This document shows, piece by piece, positions 52,458 to 60,512 of a stretch of 64,000 bases of DNA. The DNA is from Nitrospira sp. (lineage in GTDB: Bacteria > Nitrospirota > Nitrospiria > Nitrospirales > Nitrospiraceae). The position numbers and the translations under genes are program-made. The stretch's first letter is position 1, and every line of letters begins with the position of its first letter. The stretch is taken from contig JALHPO010000003.1 in assembly GCA_022842445.1 (NCBI GenBank), positions 1 to 64,000 on the forward strand, written 5' to 3'. The notes under the pieces were generated by a model. That model was not told where the DNA came from. It ran no database searches and saw nothing but the letters and a program-made list of their open reading frames with translations.

Positions 52458-53252
52458 CTATACCGAGTCCTTCACCGCCCGATAGTCTCGCAAGAGCCCG
52501 CTGAACCATTCCTTCACCGTACAGGCTCCAAAACCAGATCCCTTCAATGCATCAATGATCGTTTCTGGGGGCACGCACTGTTCCGTCGTTTCCCACCAAT
52601 AGGCCATCAGTTTCTTCATGTCCTGGTTGCCGGTCCCGGTGGCGAACGCGGCCCCCAACAGAGTCTTGATATAAAACCGCGACAGGAGGAGTACGAACGC
52701 CGATCGGGGCCGTGAGATCTCCAGTAACATGACGATCCCTCCCGGCTTGAGCACACGCCGATACTCGGCAAACGCGCCTCGAAGATCCGGCACATGCCGA
52801 AGCGCATAACCCATGCTGAGAAAATCGAAATGTCCGTCCGGGAACGGCAGCCGCTCGCCGACACCGCGCACCAAATTCCGGCACGGTCCTTTCTGCGCTT
52901 CGCGCAGCATGCCGATACTGGGATCGAGTCCGACGACCGAGCCGGACGGACCGACCAGACTCAGCGCGCATTGCGTCACCAGCCCCGGTCCACATGCAAC
53001 GTCCAGCACCCGCATGCCAGGCTTCAATCCCGCCGACTCAAGCGCTTTTTTTCGATACCATAAGCCTGACCCGAACCCGGTGGCCTTGTCGATATTGCGA
53101 TACTGATACGCTGTTCGGTTGAACAGCTCGTTGAGGAATCCCTGCCTGGCATCCAGCTCGTCATAGTACTGGCGTAACGGCGGATGGGGAGCAATCGGCT
53201 CAACGGCCGGATTTGGGCGCTGCTGGCTGGGCTGTTCAGTGAATCGGTTCAT
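52458..53252 (-). CDS. SAM-dependent methyltransferase, UbiE/COQ5-like
   Basis: 264 residues from ATG at 53252 with AGGA 7 bases upstream. SAM loop VLDVACGPGLVTQCAL (motif I), GLDPSIGMLREA (post I), FDFLSMGYALRHVPD (motif II-like) and RVLKPGGIVMLLEISRP. The latter segments are those of UbiE/MenG C-methyltransferases acting on aryl rings. In the pigment context methylation of the aryl head group is likely, by analogy with flexirubin and aryl-polyene loci. First gene of the minus-strand operon, promoter in the 80-bp gap to the DUF4105 gene or beyond. Confidence 0.9.
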   Translation of the reverse strand: MNRFTEQPSQQRPNPAVEPIAPHPPLRQYYDELDARQGFLNELFNRTAYQYRNIDKATGFGSGLWYRKKALESAGLKPGMRVLDVACGPGLVTQCALSLVGPSGSVVGLDPSIGMLREAQKGPCRNLVRGVGERLPFPDGHFDFLSMGYALRHVPDLRGAFAEYRRVLKPGGIVMLLEISRPRSAFVLLLSRFYIKTLLGAAFATGTGNQDMKKLMAYWWETTEQCVPPETIIDALKGSGFGACTVKEWFSGLLRDYRAVKDSV

Positions 53253-53332
53253 GGGAGAATCCTGAGCCTCCAACATCCTACACTTGTAGCAGGACGCTCT
53301 ATACACGGGCAAGAGATAGTCCGCCAGGCTGA

Positions 53333-55255
53333 TCAGAAAAACGCTTGGAGAGACACCACCACATCATTGTCACGGTCGCGATGGTTGTAATCCATCCGCA
53401 CCGCCCAGTTCTGGGCAAGGGTCACACGTGAACCGACATACCAGCGGATGTCGTCCGATTTATCGCCGAAGGGATACCGGCGATACGACCCCGACAGCAT
53501 GAGCTTCCAGCGATCGGTCACATCCGCCAACATCCCCACCGTGGCGCCGCCGCCGACACGATGCCGCTCCTCATAGGCCTTGCTGTAGTTCGCCTCGGCC
53601 TCGGCGAACGCAAAATAGACTTCCCGATTGAGCACATGGGATTCCATCGCCGCCCCCACTCCTCCATCGGCCACCACGTTATCGCAGAGTTGACAGCCCC
53701 GCCGGCGGAGGGTGTCCATCCCCACGTTCACCCTCCATGACGGCGCGCGAAACAGATCATCGATCGGCGAGAGAGACAGGATGTTGATCAATGTTGCCCG
53801 TTCGACCCTGACGCGGTCCGCCTGATTGTAACGCCGCACCGTTACGGCGAATGCTTCAAGTTGCGCGTCCGGCGTGTAGCCTGGCTCAGGGTCGAGGAGA
53901 TGGTGATAGACGGCGCGGAACGACGCCTCTTCGAAGGTGTCATTATTGCGCCAGCCGCCTCCCACCGTCACACGGGTTGTCCGGTGCCCCACATCCGGCT
54001 GTTTCGTAAAGGGACGAATGTCGATCTCCGCGGATGGGATCGACAGTTTGCTCCGCTCCGTCAACACACGCCGGTTGCGCTCCTTGTAGATCGTCACATC
54101 CGGATCATCGTTCTCCCCTTTGTAGCGGAGATAGTCCGACGCGACATCCAGCACCAAGGCCCGCCGCAATAGAGGCAACGATGCAAACGGATCCTCCCTT
54201 GCGATGTCCGGGTCACGCATGAGCCCTATGGACAGACTTCGTTCTTCATTGGTCAGCAGCGCCCGCTTTCGCTTGATGATCGTACTGCGGGAAGGCCGGT
54301 ACGTCGCAGCGCCCACCAATCCCGGAGAGTCAATAATGGCTCGAACCGTATCTGCAGGAATGGTCCACAGCGAAAACCGGTCTCTCAAGTGAAGAGACGG
54401 ATTCGCGTACTCCAATAGAGAAAGGATGTGATATGAGCAATTTTCCTTGAAAAAGAAATAGTCGAAATATGCGTTTCCCATCTCCCAGGCATGCATGAGC
54501 AGCCGATCGATCTGATCAGGCGTCAAGTTCAGTTGATACTCCCACATGTCGCGATTCTCGATATCGCGGTAGGCTTGGACCTTGAGGTAATAGGGAGGAG
54601 TAGAAAAGAAGCCTTTATATGCTCCAAAAATTCCTTTGTATGCATACTCGATCCCGGCGCCATCCGGCACATCTGCAGCATAATCGATTGTGTAGGCCAG
54701 CAGTCTGGTCTGTTCGGTTTGGCCTCGCTGATCGATCCGCAAGAATGTATGGCCGAACATCGAGGCGGGATTATTCAGGAAGGCGGCAGGAAAGATTAAA
54801 CTCACACCTTGCGGATTCATCTCCGCCCGCCATCGGTCGAACCGGCCGCACTCCAGCGGCGCAAGCCGTTGTGGATCGAACTGCAACCGTTTCTTCAACC
54901 AGTGATACCGGGCGATGAAGGCGCATTGGGCCGGCTGCTTCGAGCGCCCGACCGGGTCAGCAACAAAGAACTGTGCAATCGTGGCATCAAGCTCAGCCTG
55001 CGGATCGAACTTTCCACGAGGCGAAAGAAAGAACCCCTCATCGTCCTCTTCGCTAATCACTCTGCCGAATAGATCGACCCCATAGTGGAGCAGCAACTGC
55101 CATTCCCGCTCATCCGCCAAACGGGTCTGTCTGGCCTGTTCGATCAGCTCTGTTTGATAGTCTTGAACAACCGGCTCGGCCTGGCTCCGGCCTGAGCTGA
55201 CGAGAAAAATGATAATGGCAAGAAAGATGTGGATCACTGCATCATGAGGAAACAC
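53333..55255 (-). CDS. DUF4105 protein (Lnb N-terminal periplasmic-type domain)
   Basis: 640 residues. A signal peptide (about 1-27, HIFLAIIIFLVSSGRSQA) is followed by a long domain with NPASMFGHTFLRIDQRG and ENCSYHILSLLEYANPSL, hallmarks of DUF4105 with its thiol-protease-like Cys/His set (His in GHTF, Cys in ENCSY). The C-terminal 280 residues are rich in alternating beta strands (ALVLDVASDYLRYKG, VYFAFAEAEANYSKAY, AVRMDYNHRDRD) ending in aromatic Phe, as in outer-membrane barrels. GTG start, 7 bases after GGAAG. The 3' end is just before the pigment operon (80 bp). Confidence 0.85.
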   Translation of the reverse strand: MFPHDAVIHIFLAIIIFLVSSGRSQAEPVVQDYQTELIEQARQTRLADEREWQLLLHYGVDLFGRVISEEDDEGFFLSPRGKFDPQAELDATIAQFFVADPVGRSKQPAQCAFIARYHWLKKRLQFDPQRLAPLECGRFDRWRAEMNPQGVSLIFPAAFLNNPASMFGHTFLRIDQRGQTEQTRLLAYTIDYAADVPDGAGIEYAYKGIFGAYKGFFSTPPYYLKVQAYRDIENRDMWEYQLNLTPDQIDRLLMHAWEMGNAYFDYFFFKENCSYHILSLLEYANPSLHLRDRFSLWTIPADTVRAIIDSPGLVGAATYRPSRSTIIKRKRALLTNEERSLSIGLMRDPDIAREDPFASLPLLRRALVLDVASDYLRYKGENDDPDVTIYKERNRRVLTERSKLSIPSAEIDIRPFTKQPDVGHRTTRVTVGGGWRNNDTFEEASFRAVYHHLLDPEPGYTPDAQLEAFAVTVRRYNQADRVRVERATLINILSLSPIDDLFRAPSWRVNVGMDTLRRRGCQLCDNVVADGGVGAAMESHVLNREVYFAFAEAEANYSKAYEERHRVGGGATVGMLADVTDRWKLMLSGSYRRYPFGDKSDDIRWYVGSRVTLAQNWAVRMDYNHRDRDNDVVVSLQAFF

Positions 55256-55258
55256 AAA

Positions 55259-55286
55259 GGGGCTTCCACCGTAGGGTGGAAGCCCC
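55259..55286 (-). terminator. Strong intrinsic terminator of the DUF3015 gene
   Basis: A perfect 12-bp stem (55259-55270 and 55275-55286, GGGGCTTCCACC) with a GTAG loop. On the minus strand it is followed by TTTGTGTTT, so it terminates the DUF3015 transcript. The U-tract runs straight into the start of the DUF4105 gene, whose GTG lies in it; the downstream gene must have its own promoter or rely on read-through. Confidence 0.85.
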
Positions 55287-55301
55287 CTGGAACCAATGCG
55301 C

Positions 55302-55814
55302 TTAGTTCAGCGCAACCTTGACCAACGAAGAATCGGCGGAAATCCCTTCATTCAATGCCTGAACCATCGCCGCCGGGGTGAGTTCCCCCGCACCGGAGAG
55401 GGCTGCATAGCGCTCTTGAGCCATCGCAAAGAAGGCCGCATGCTGCGGCTGTGCGACTCCCAGAAGCGTCGCCATCGAAGCCAGATGCTCACCGCGCCCC
55501 TGCGCCATTTCCTGAGCCAGCGCATCGGCGTTCAACTCGGCAAACATAGTCGCCTTCTGTTCGGCCCATATCCGGCCATCATCCGTGCAACCCAGAGTCC
55601 CTGTGGACATACCGAAAGTCTGAGACCCGAATGAGCCATTGGTTGTCGCCATCAAAATCTGCGAACCCTTTGTTTTGGCATTTGGATAATTCTGCCACAT
55701 CACCTTGCCCAATCCGCAGCCCGGCCCCGTATCCGGCGTGCCGGCCGCCAAGGCAAACCCGCCTGGCATTGCGACGAACATCCCGACGATCGCCAACATG
55801 CTGAGCTTCTTCAT
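55302..55814 (-). CDS. DUF3015 periplasmic protein
   Basis: 170 residues from ATG at 55814 with AAGGAGG 5 bases upstream; the frame opens at 55847. Signal peptide (about 1-23). The mature part has the DUF3015 pattern: GPGCGLGKVMWQ with Cys, NYPNAKTKGSQILMATTNGSFGSQTFGMSTGTLGC (Cys pair), then helical QALNEGISADSSL. Widely found in gamma- and deltaproteobacteria, function unknown. Followed by a strong terminator. Confidence 0.88.
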   Translation of the reverse strand: MKKLSMLAIVGMFVAMPGGFALAAGTPDTGPGCGLGKVMWQNYPNAKTKGSQILMATTNGSFGSQTFGMSTGTLGCTDDGRIWAEQKATMFAELNADALAQEMAQGRGEHLASMATLLGVAQPQHAAFFAMAQERYAALSGAGELTPAAMVQALNEGISADSSLVKVALN

Positions 55815-55913
55815 GCATTCCTCCTTGATAGGTGAGTGAAAGCCCACAGCCCCTGAGACTGAACGTCTCAGAGAGTTATTATAGACAAATCGCGGCCGAG
55901 TGCCAGTATTTTT

Positions 55914-56525
55914 TTATCCCCGTTCCAGTACCGCCGATTCGCTCAAGATTGCATCCCGATTCTGAGTGATCGACCTCAGTTGGTCGCCTGTCCACCGCTG
56001 CACAACCCGACCATCGCGATCGAGAACCGTGAGGGCGCCGTCGGCCCCGTACTCCGCCTCCGCCAACACAATACCGCTCTCATCGATGAGGCGGTACCCT
56101 GAACTATTGCCGAGAATCATCGCCCGGCGCTCGACGACTCCATGGCGCTCATAGGTGACCTGCGCGCCCTCATCTGTCTGCATCCATCGGATCGTCGTCT
56201 CGCCAAGAACTACTGTCTTGATTGTTCTATCACGATTCAAATCCGCCGCCTTAACCGGGTTATCTCCGCTCCAAAACTGAATCGAGTTGAAGATGAATCC
56301 GTCCAGCAGCGCCGAAAACATGTACACCGGCACCACAATCATGCCGAAGAACACAAATTCTTTCATCCATTTGTCGCTGACCTCACCACTGCCTTTGATG
56401 CCGCTGTTCCAGTGATAGACGTTCTTCGTAAGATTGAATGGACCGTAGCAGGCCGTGGTCGCCATCATGAAACAGACCAACACCCCTGCAGCGACAAGTT
56501 TCCTATGGAATCGACGCAACTTCAT
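55914..56525 (-). CDS. DUF3332 lipoprotein-like protein
   Basis: 203 residues; ATG at 56525 has AAAGGAGG 4 bases upstream, so the longer frame to 56636 is rejected. The start region ends in a lipobox MATTAC. CYGPFNLTKNVYHWN then FVFFGMIVVPVYMFSALLDGFIFN, a membrane helix, are typical for DUF3332 (related to VF_1341-like). The rest (residues about 100-195) is a beta-rich domain with RTIKTVVLGETTIRW and ALTVLDRDGRVVQRW. Function unknown. Same strand as the M48 protease, 73 bp downstream of its stop. Confidence 0.88.
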   Translation of the reverse strand: MKLRRFHRKLVAAGVLVCFMMATTACYGPFNLTKNVYHWNSGIKGSGEVSDKWMKEFVFFGMIVVPVYMFSALLDGFIFNSIQFWSGDNPVKAADLNRDRTIKTVVLGETTIRWMQTDEGAQVTYERHGVVERRAMILGNSSGYRLIDESGIVLAEAEYGADGALTVLDRDGRVVQRWTGDQLRSITQNRDAILSESAVLERG

Positions 56526-56598
56526 CTGGCCTCCTTTCAAGAAATTGAACAGCCTGCGGACCTCCGTTTTCATTGACAGTTCACCGTAAAAGCGCGCG

Positions 56599-57741
56599 CT
56601 ATGGTTTCGCCGCCGGCTCTCCCCCAAGCGCTCCACGGACCTTGATCCAGTCGAAACTGAAGGGGGCAGGAATCACCTTCGGCATGGCTGCCAGCTCGGC
56701 CTTCAGCCGTTCAGCCCTTGCGCCGCTCATCGGATGGGTCGAGAGCCACTCCGTGCGCCCTTCGTCTTTTTCCGACAACTGTTCAAAAAAACGAATCATG
56801 CCGGATGGATCGATTTTCGCCCGATGAAGCAGTTGCAGCCCGGTTAGATCCGCTTCCGTTTCCTGCTCCCGGCCGAATTTCAAAGTCAGCAATTCGACCC
56901 CCAGCTGCTTCATCATCCCCGCCAAGCCCTGGTGATTCCCGAGCACGATGGACAGGACGGCCACAAGACCGAGCTGCTTCACGATCCGTTCCAATCCATG
57001 CCGCTGCAACACATGGTTCAGCTCATGGCCCATCACACCCGCCACTTCTTCTCCGTTGTCCGCTTTTTTCATCAGGCCGGTGAATACGACAATATAGCCG
57101 CCGGGCAGGGCAAAGGCGTTGACGACATCGCTCTTCACCACCGTCACTTGGAACTTATAGGGGTTGTTCGGAATCTGTTCCACAAGGCGGTGCGTGATTT
57201 CCTCGACGGCTGACACCGCGAGTCCTTCTTTCATGACGTCCTGATGCGCGAGAAAATCCCTATACGCCGACTCGCCCAGTTTCTGTTCCCACTCCACCGG
57301 GATCCGATCGACGGCCATTTCAACCAGCAGATCGGACCCGAACCACAGTCCCAACGACAAGGCCAGGAGGGTCCCTCCGATGGCGCTCCAGACTGTCCGG
57401 CGCCGGTGACGCGCCTGACGGACATGTTCCGCAGCACGATCGAGCGGAGCACGCAACTGATCAGGAGCCGCCTGACGGAACGCCCGGATCACATCGGGAT
57501 GCTTGAGATAGAGTGTCCGCTCCCCGGCTGCACCAACCCATCTCACAACAAGCTGGTCATGATCGAATCCACCCGCAGCAACCGTTAACGCTGAAAATGA
57601 AGCTGATTCCGATCGGTCTTCAGCGGCGCCGGACAGGAACATGACCGTGATCCCGTGATCTTCGACCTGAACCAGGCAAGGCTCGCCGCTCGCGGGAAAC
57701 TCCTGGCCGAAACAGAGGGCATTGGGATGGAATTCAGTCAT
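56599..57741 (-). CDS. M48-family zinc metalloprotease, membrane-anchored
   Basis: 380 residues. An N-terminal 115-residue cytosolic part with a PH-like pattern, one TM helix (about 121-140), then a protease domain: zinc site HELNH (HExxH, in GVMGHELNHVLQRHG) with third ligand Glu in EQETEADLTGLQLLHRA, Asn/Arg region THPMSGARAERL. Related to Oma1/LoiP and BepA-like proteases, here without TPR repeats. Zinc-dependent quality control of envelope proteins is likely. A good ribosome site is not evident at ATG 57741. Confidence 0.9.
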   Translation of the reverse strand: MTEFHPNALCFGQEFPASGEPCLVQVEDHGITVMFLSGAAEDRSESASFSALTVAAGGFDHDQLVVRWVGAAGERTLYLKHPDVIRAFRQAAPDQLRAPLDRAAEHVRQARHRRRTVWSAIGGTLLALSLGLWFGSDLLVEMAVDRIPVEWEQKLGESAYRDFLAHQDVMKEGLAVSAVEEITHRLVEQIPNNPYKFQVTVVKSDVVNAFALPGGYIVVFTGLMKKADNGEEVAGVMGHELNHVLQRHGLERIVKQLGLVAVLSIVLGNHQGLAGMMKQLGVELLTLKFGREQETEADLTGLQLLHRAKIDPSGMIRFFEQLSEKDEGRTEWLSTHPMSGARAERLKAELAAMPKVIPAPFSFDWIKVRGALGGEPAAKP

Positions 57742-57786
57742 AGCATAGTTCCCGATTGATTCATTGACGTCGGAGTGCGCTCGCGG

Positions 57787-57906
57787 GGATGCTCAAAACG
57801 GCGGCCAACGAGGCCGCAGGCGAGAAGGAACCGCAAGCGTACCCTCTGGGGTACGTTGAGGATTGTTTCGAGCCGAGAACAAAGTTGGCAGGCGTTTTCA
57901 GCATCC
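57787..57906. repeat. 120-bp imperfect palindrome (Nitrospira-type dispersed repeat)
   Basis: The ends pair: GGATGCTCAAAACG...GCCAAC at the left and GTTGGC...CGTTTTCAGCATCC at the right, with about 18 matches in 21. A central hairpin CGTACC-CTCTGG-GGTACG is present. It ends 2 bp before the stop codon of the TIGR00266 gene, so it forms its 3' untranslated hairpin. Similar palindromes with a CGTAC...GTACG core occur many times in Nitrospira genomes as I remember; not verified here. Confidence 0.8.
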
Positions 57907-57907
57907 G

Positions 57908-58591
57908 CTACTCGGAGACCGGGATGAACTGCCGTACCCAGGCTCCGAAGCTGCCGGGGTTGCGGCTTTGGATATAGACCACACCCGGTCCTCGAAACCG
58001 GCAGACAAACCCTTCACCGGACGTGAAACTCGCCACCCACCCTGAAGCGGCCTTTTCGATATTGTAGGAGGTCGTCGAGGACCACGCCACAAGGTGACTA
58101 TTGTCGACGATGTATTCCTGATCCGGTTTCAATTCGACTTTATGAATGGCTCCGAAGCTGTTCAAAATCAACGTCCCTTTGCCGCCGATTTTTAGAAGAA
58201 AGAAACCTTCCCCTCCCATAAGTCCACGGGTCAGGCTCTGCATCTTGCTCTCGATAGCCACGGAATCGGCGCCGGCCAGAAAGCCGTCTTTCTGAACCAT
58301 GTACTCATTCACGCCGTCGAGCTCCAGAACGATGATTTCTCCTGGCACCGTCGGCGCCAACAAGACTTCTCCCGGACCGCGGCTCGCCCGCAACGTTTGA
58401 AAGAAAAACTTCTCCCCTGTGAGCAGCTTGCGTGAGAGGGCCCCGAGAAACCCGCCTTCCATCTTGCTTTCGATGTCGATCGTCGGAGAAGACGCCACCA
58501 TGGCCCCGGATTCTGCCTTGATATGCTCTCCCGCCGCGAGTTCGACCCGCACCATCGGAAATGCACCGGGATACAAAATTTCGCTTCTCAT
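57908..58591 (-). CDS. TIGR00266 / AIM24 family protein
   Basis: 227 residues from ATG at 58591 (AAGGG about 9 bases ahead). The family pattern is clear: ELAAGEHIKAESGAMVASSP, GGFLGALSRKLLTGEKFFFQTLRA, GEVLLAPTVPGEIIVLEL, FLAGADSVAIES and FLLKIGGKGTLILNSFGAIHKVEL, ending in FVCRFRGPGVVYIQSRNPGSF. It forms a beta-barrel fold, function unknown, reported as tied to membrane or mitochondrial organisation in eukaryote relatives. Upstream is a 300-bp gap with repeats. Confidence 0.93.
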   Translation of the reverse strand: MRSEILYPGAFPMVRVELAAGEHIKAESGAMVASSPTIDIESKMEGGFLGALSRKLLTGEKFFFQTLRASRGPGEVLLAPTVPGEIIVLELDGVNEYMVQKDGFLAGADSVAIESKMQSLTRGLMGGEGFFLLKIGGKGTLILNSFGAIHKVELKPDQEYIVDNSHLVAWSSTTSYNIEKAASGWVASFTSGEGFVCRFRGPGVVYIQSRNPGSFGAWVRQFIPVSE

Positions 58592-58889
58592 ATCGTTTTT
58601 TCCCTTTCTGTTTCTCTCACTTTTTCCTTGATGCGGGTGACAATGAGCAGGGGCTTCCATCTCACCCACCCTAGCCCTGGCCGCGCCGAGACGCGGCCTT
58701 TACCCTCATGCCCGCAGCGGGGTCCCTATACACCATTACCCCTTTACGCCTCACCCTTTATATCATCCACGGGGCGGTGCAGGTCGATGTCTGGTTGCGC
58801 GCATGCGCCGAGCACCGCCCATTGTCTGGCTTTCAAATCACACTTGCGTGCGCGGTGCGCGAGCAGCAGACACGACCTGTCTGTCCCGT
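58592..58889. repeat. Intergenic stretch with array and heptamer tract
   Basis: No gene. 58731-58761 is a 7-bp-period tract (CATTACC CCTTTAC GCCTCAC CCTTTAT). Two copies of the dispersed ~60-bp core, in reverse, lie at about 58795-58815 (GCGCGCATGCGCCGAGCAC) and 58846-58867 (GCGTGCGCGGTGCGCGAGCAG). The promoter of the TIGR00266 gene is expected here. Confidence 0.6.
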
Positions 58890-60371
58890 TCACCCCGCCA
58901 CCCATCCGTACGCCCGAAAGCTCGGCTCCGGTCCTTCCTCCAGATAGCTCATTCTCAGCCGTCCGAGCACATCCATCGGCAACTCGTTCCGCTTCGCTGC
59001 CGCGTCGATGCCGAAAACCCGCGCCGCGTTCAGCCCGAAAATCTGCTCTTTCACCCGGCGAGTAAGAGGCTGATAGCGATATGTCTCGATGAGCTGATCC
59101 GGGATTTGGAATCGCCGGAATGCTTCAATCTGCCATTGAGGTGTCCCGTACCAGATGGAATCCGTCCCCCACAGCACATGATCGGCGCCGAACCCCTCAA
59201 TGATCTGCCCCAGCAAATGGGCGCACACCATCGGATAGGTCGTCACCAGTTGCGCGAACGTCGAACCGAGTTCCATATAGATATTGGAGATACCCGGCTC
59301 CTTCTGTTTCATGCGGCAGAATTCCGTGGTCCAGGGGATCTCACCGGTCTTCGCAAACACCTCATCCACCGATGCCGCACCTCTAAACCCCGAGTGATAC
59401 ACCAGAAAGTCGATATCAGGGAAATCTTTGGCAGCTTTGATCAAGTCTCTCGGATGGTTGTAGTCCGGCACCGGGCCGAGCGGCAATCCTTTGTGCACAC
59501 ACACGCGTTTCACGTGTAATTTCCTGGCCTGCGCCAGCATCGGATAGGCGATCACCTCATCATCCATCCGCCAGCCTCGGTCGAATCCTTTGGGACAGGA
59601 GCCGGTGTAGCACTTCCACGCGTCGACGTTCAGGGTTTCAGCCTGCATCGCCATGAAGTCCAGATCCGCTGCGCCCAACTGCGGCGTCGCCAGCCCATGC
59701 GCGAGCATCCGTCGAGAGCCCGCCACGCGGTTGATCTCGTCCCGGATATGCGCCATTTCCTTCGGCGGCACCACCGCTTCCTGCGGATACGGCCCGGGGG
59801 GTGTACTGATCAGGCCGATGGCGGTCTCGCTATCAAGAAACACCTCTTTCACGAAATTCTTCCATGACAGATCATCGATCGTGCCCCGGTCGTCTTTCAG
59901 TTTCGGATTGAGACCGGCTTCACGAATAAACCGCCGCAGCGACAGCAGTGCCTGCTTGGACACTGCGCCTTTCCGTTTAGATTCGGCGTCGGCCGGATCA
60001 TATTGAGAGCCGACATAGTGGGTCTGCACGTCGAAGATGAAATAGGGAGCAGCCTGCTGTTCAGCAAACGCCGCATGTTCAAACAGTTCGACCTCGCCGA
60101 CGTTGAAGAAACGACCGAATACGGCATTCATCGCCAGCAATGCCCCGGCCATGCCTCCGGTGGTCTTGAGAAAGTCACGGCGCGTCAGCCCCCGGCGGGC
60201 TGCGGTCCGCTCCACGAGTGCGGCGGCCGCCTGTTCGACTCGGACCTGATCCGAAGTCTGCCCGATGGGCGTAAATTCTTCGTTGGAAATGACCTGCGTT
60301 GGGATGGGAGTAGAGAACACCTTGCCCTGTCTCATTGCAGAATTATTGTGAAATGGAGTCGGTCGCGCCAT
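58890..60371 (-). CDS. Tat-exported amidohydrolase (amidohydrolase-2 / metal-dependent hydrolase)
   Basis: 493 residues. An unusually long N-terminal extension precedes a Tat signal RRGLTRRDFLKTTGG (about 59-73) with a hydrophobic stretch GAGALLAMNAVFG-like. The hydrolase part has FDVQTHYVG (start of the barrel, HXH-like), FLVYHSGFRG, and GADHVLWGTDSIWYGTPQW with the metal-binding Asp. The TIM-barrel amidohydrolase-2 class includes decarboxylases and lactonases; the substrate is unknown. Such Tat-exported forms are found in several Nitrospira. Length is above the usual 300-400 because of the Tat region. Confidence 0.88.
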   Translation of the reverse strand: MARPTPFHNNSAMRQGKVFSTPIPTQVISNEEFTPIGQTSDQVRVEQAAAALVERTAARRGLTRRDFLKTTGGMAGALLAMNAVFGRFFNVGEVELFEHAAFAEQQAAPYFIFDVQTHYVGSQYDPADAESKRKGAVSKQALLSLRRFIREAGLNPKLKDDRGTIDDLSWKNFVKEVFLDSETAIGLISTPPGPYPQEAVVPPKEMAHIRDEINRVAGSRRMLAHGLATPQLGAADLDFMAMQAETLNVDAWKCYTGSCPKGFDRGWRMDDEVIAYPMLAQARKLHVKRVCVHKGLPLGPVPDYNHPRDLIKAAKDFPDIDFLVYHSGFRGAASVDEVFAKTGEIPWTTEFCRMKQKEPGISNIYMELGSTFAQLVTTYPMVCAHLLGQIIEGFGADHVLWGTDSIWYGTPQWQIEAFRRFQIPDQLIETYRYQPLTRRVKEQIFGLNAARVFGIDAAAKRNELPMDVLGRLRMSYLEEGPEPSFRAYGWVAG

Positions 60372-60512
60372 GGCTCATTCCTGTCCAGCGTCAGAAGAAA
60401 AGCGATTGTGTGAAATACCACTACGGGTGTCAAGCCCGAATGGCTACGGACTATGCGAAGAGATCGACGCGAAGTTGGCGGGTTCGGAAGAAGACTGTGG
60501 TGTGATGTCTCG

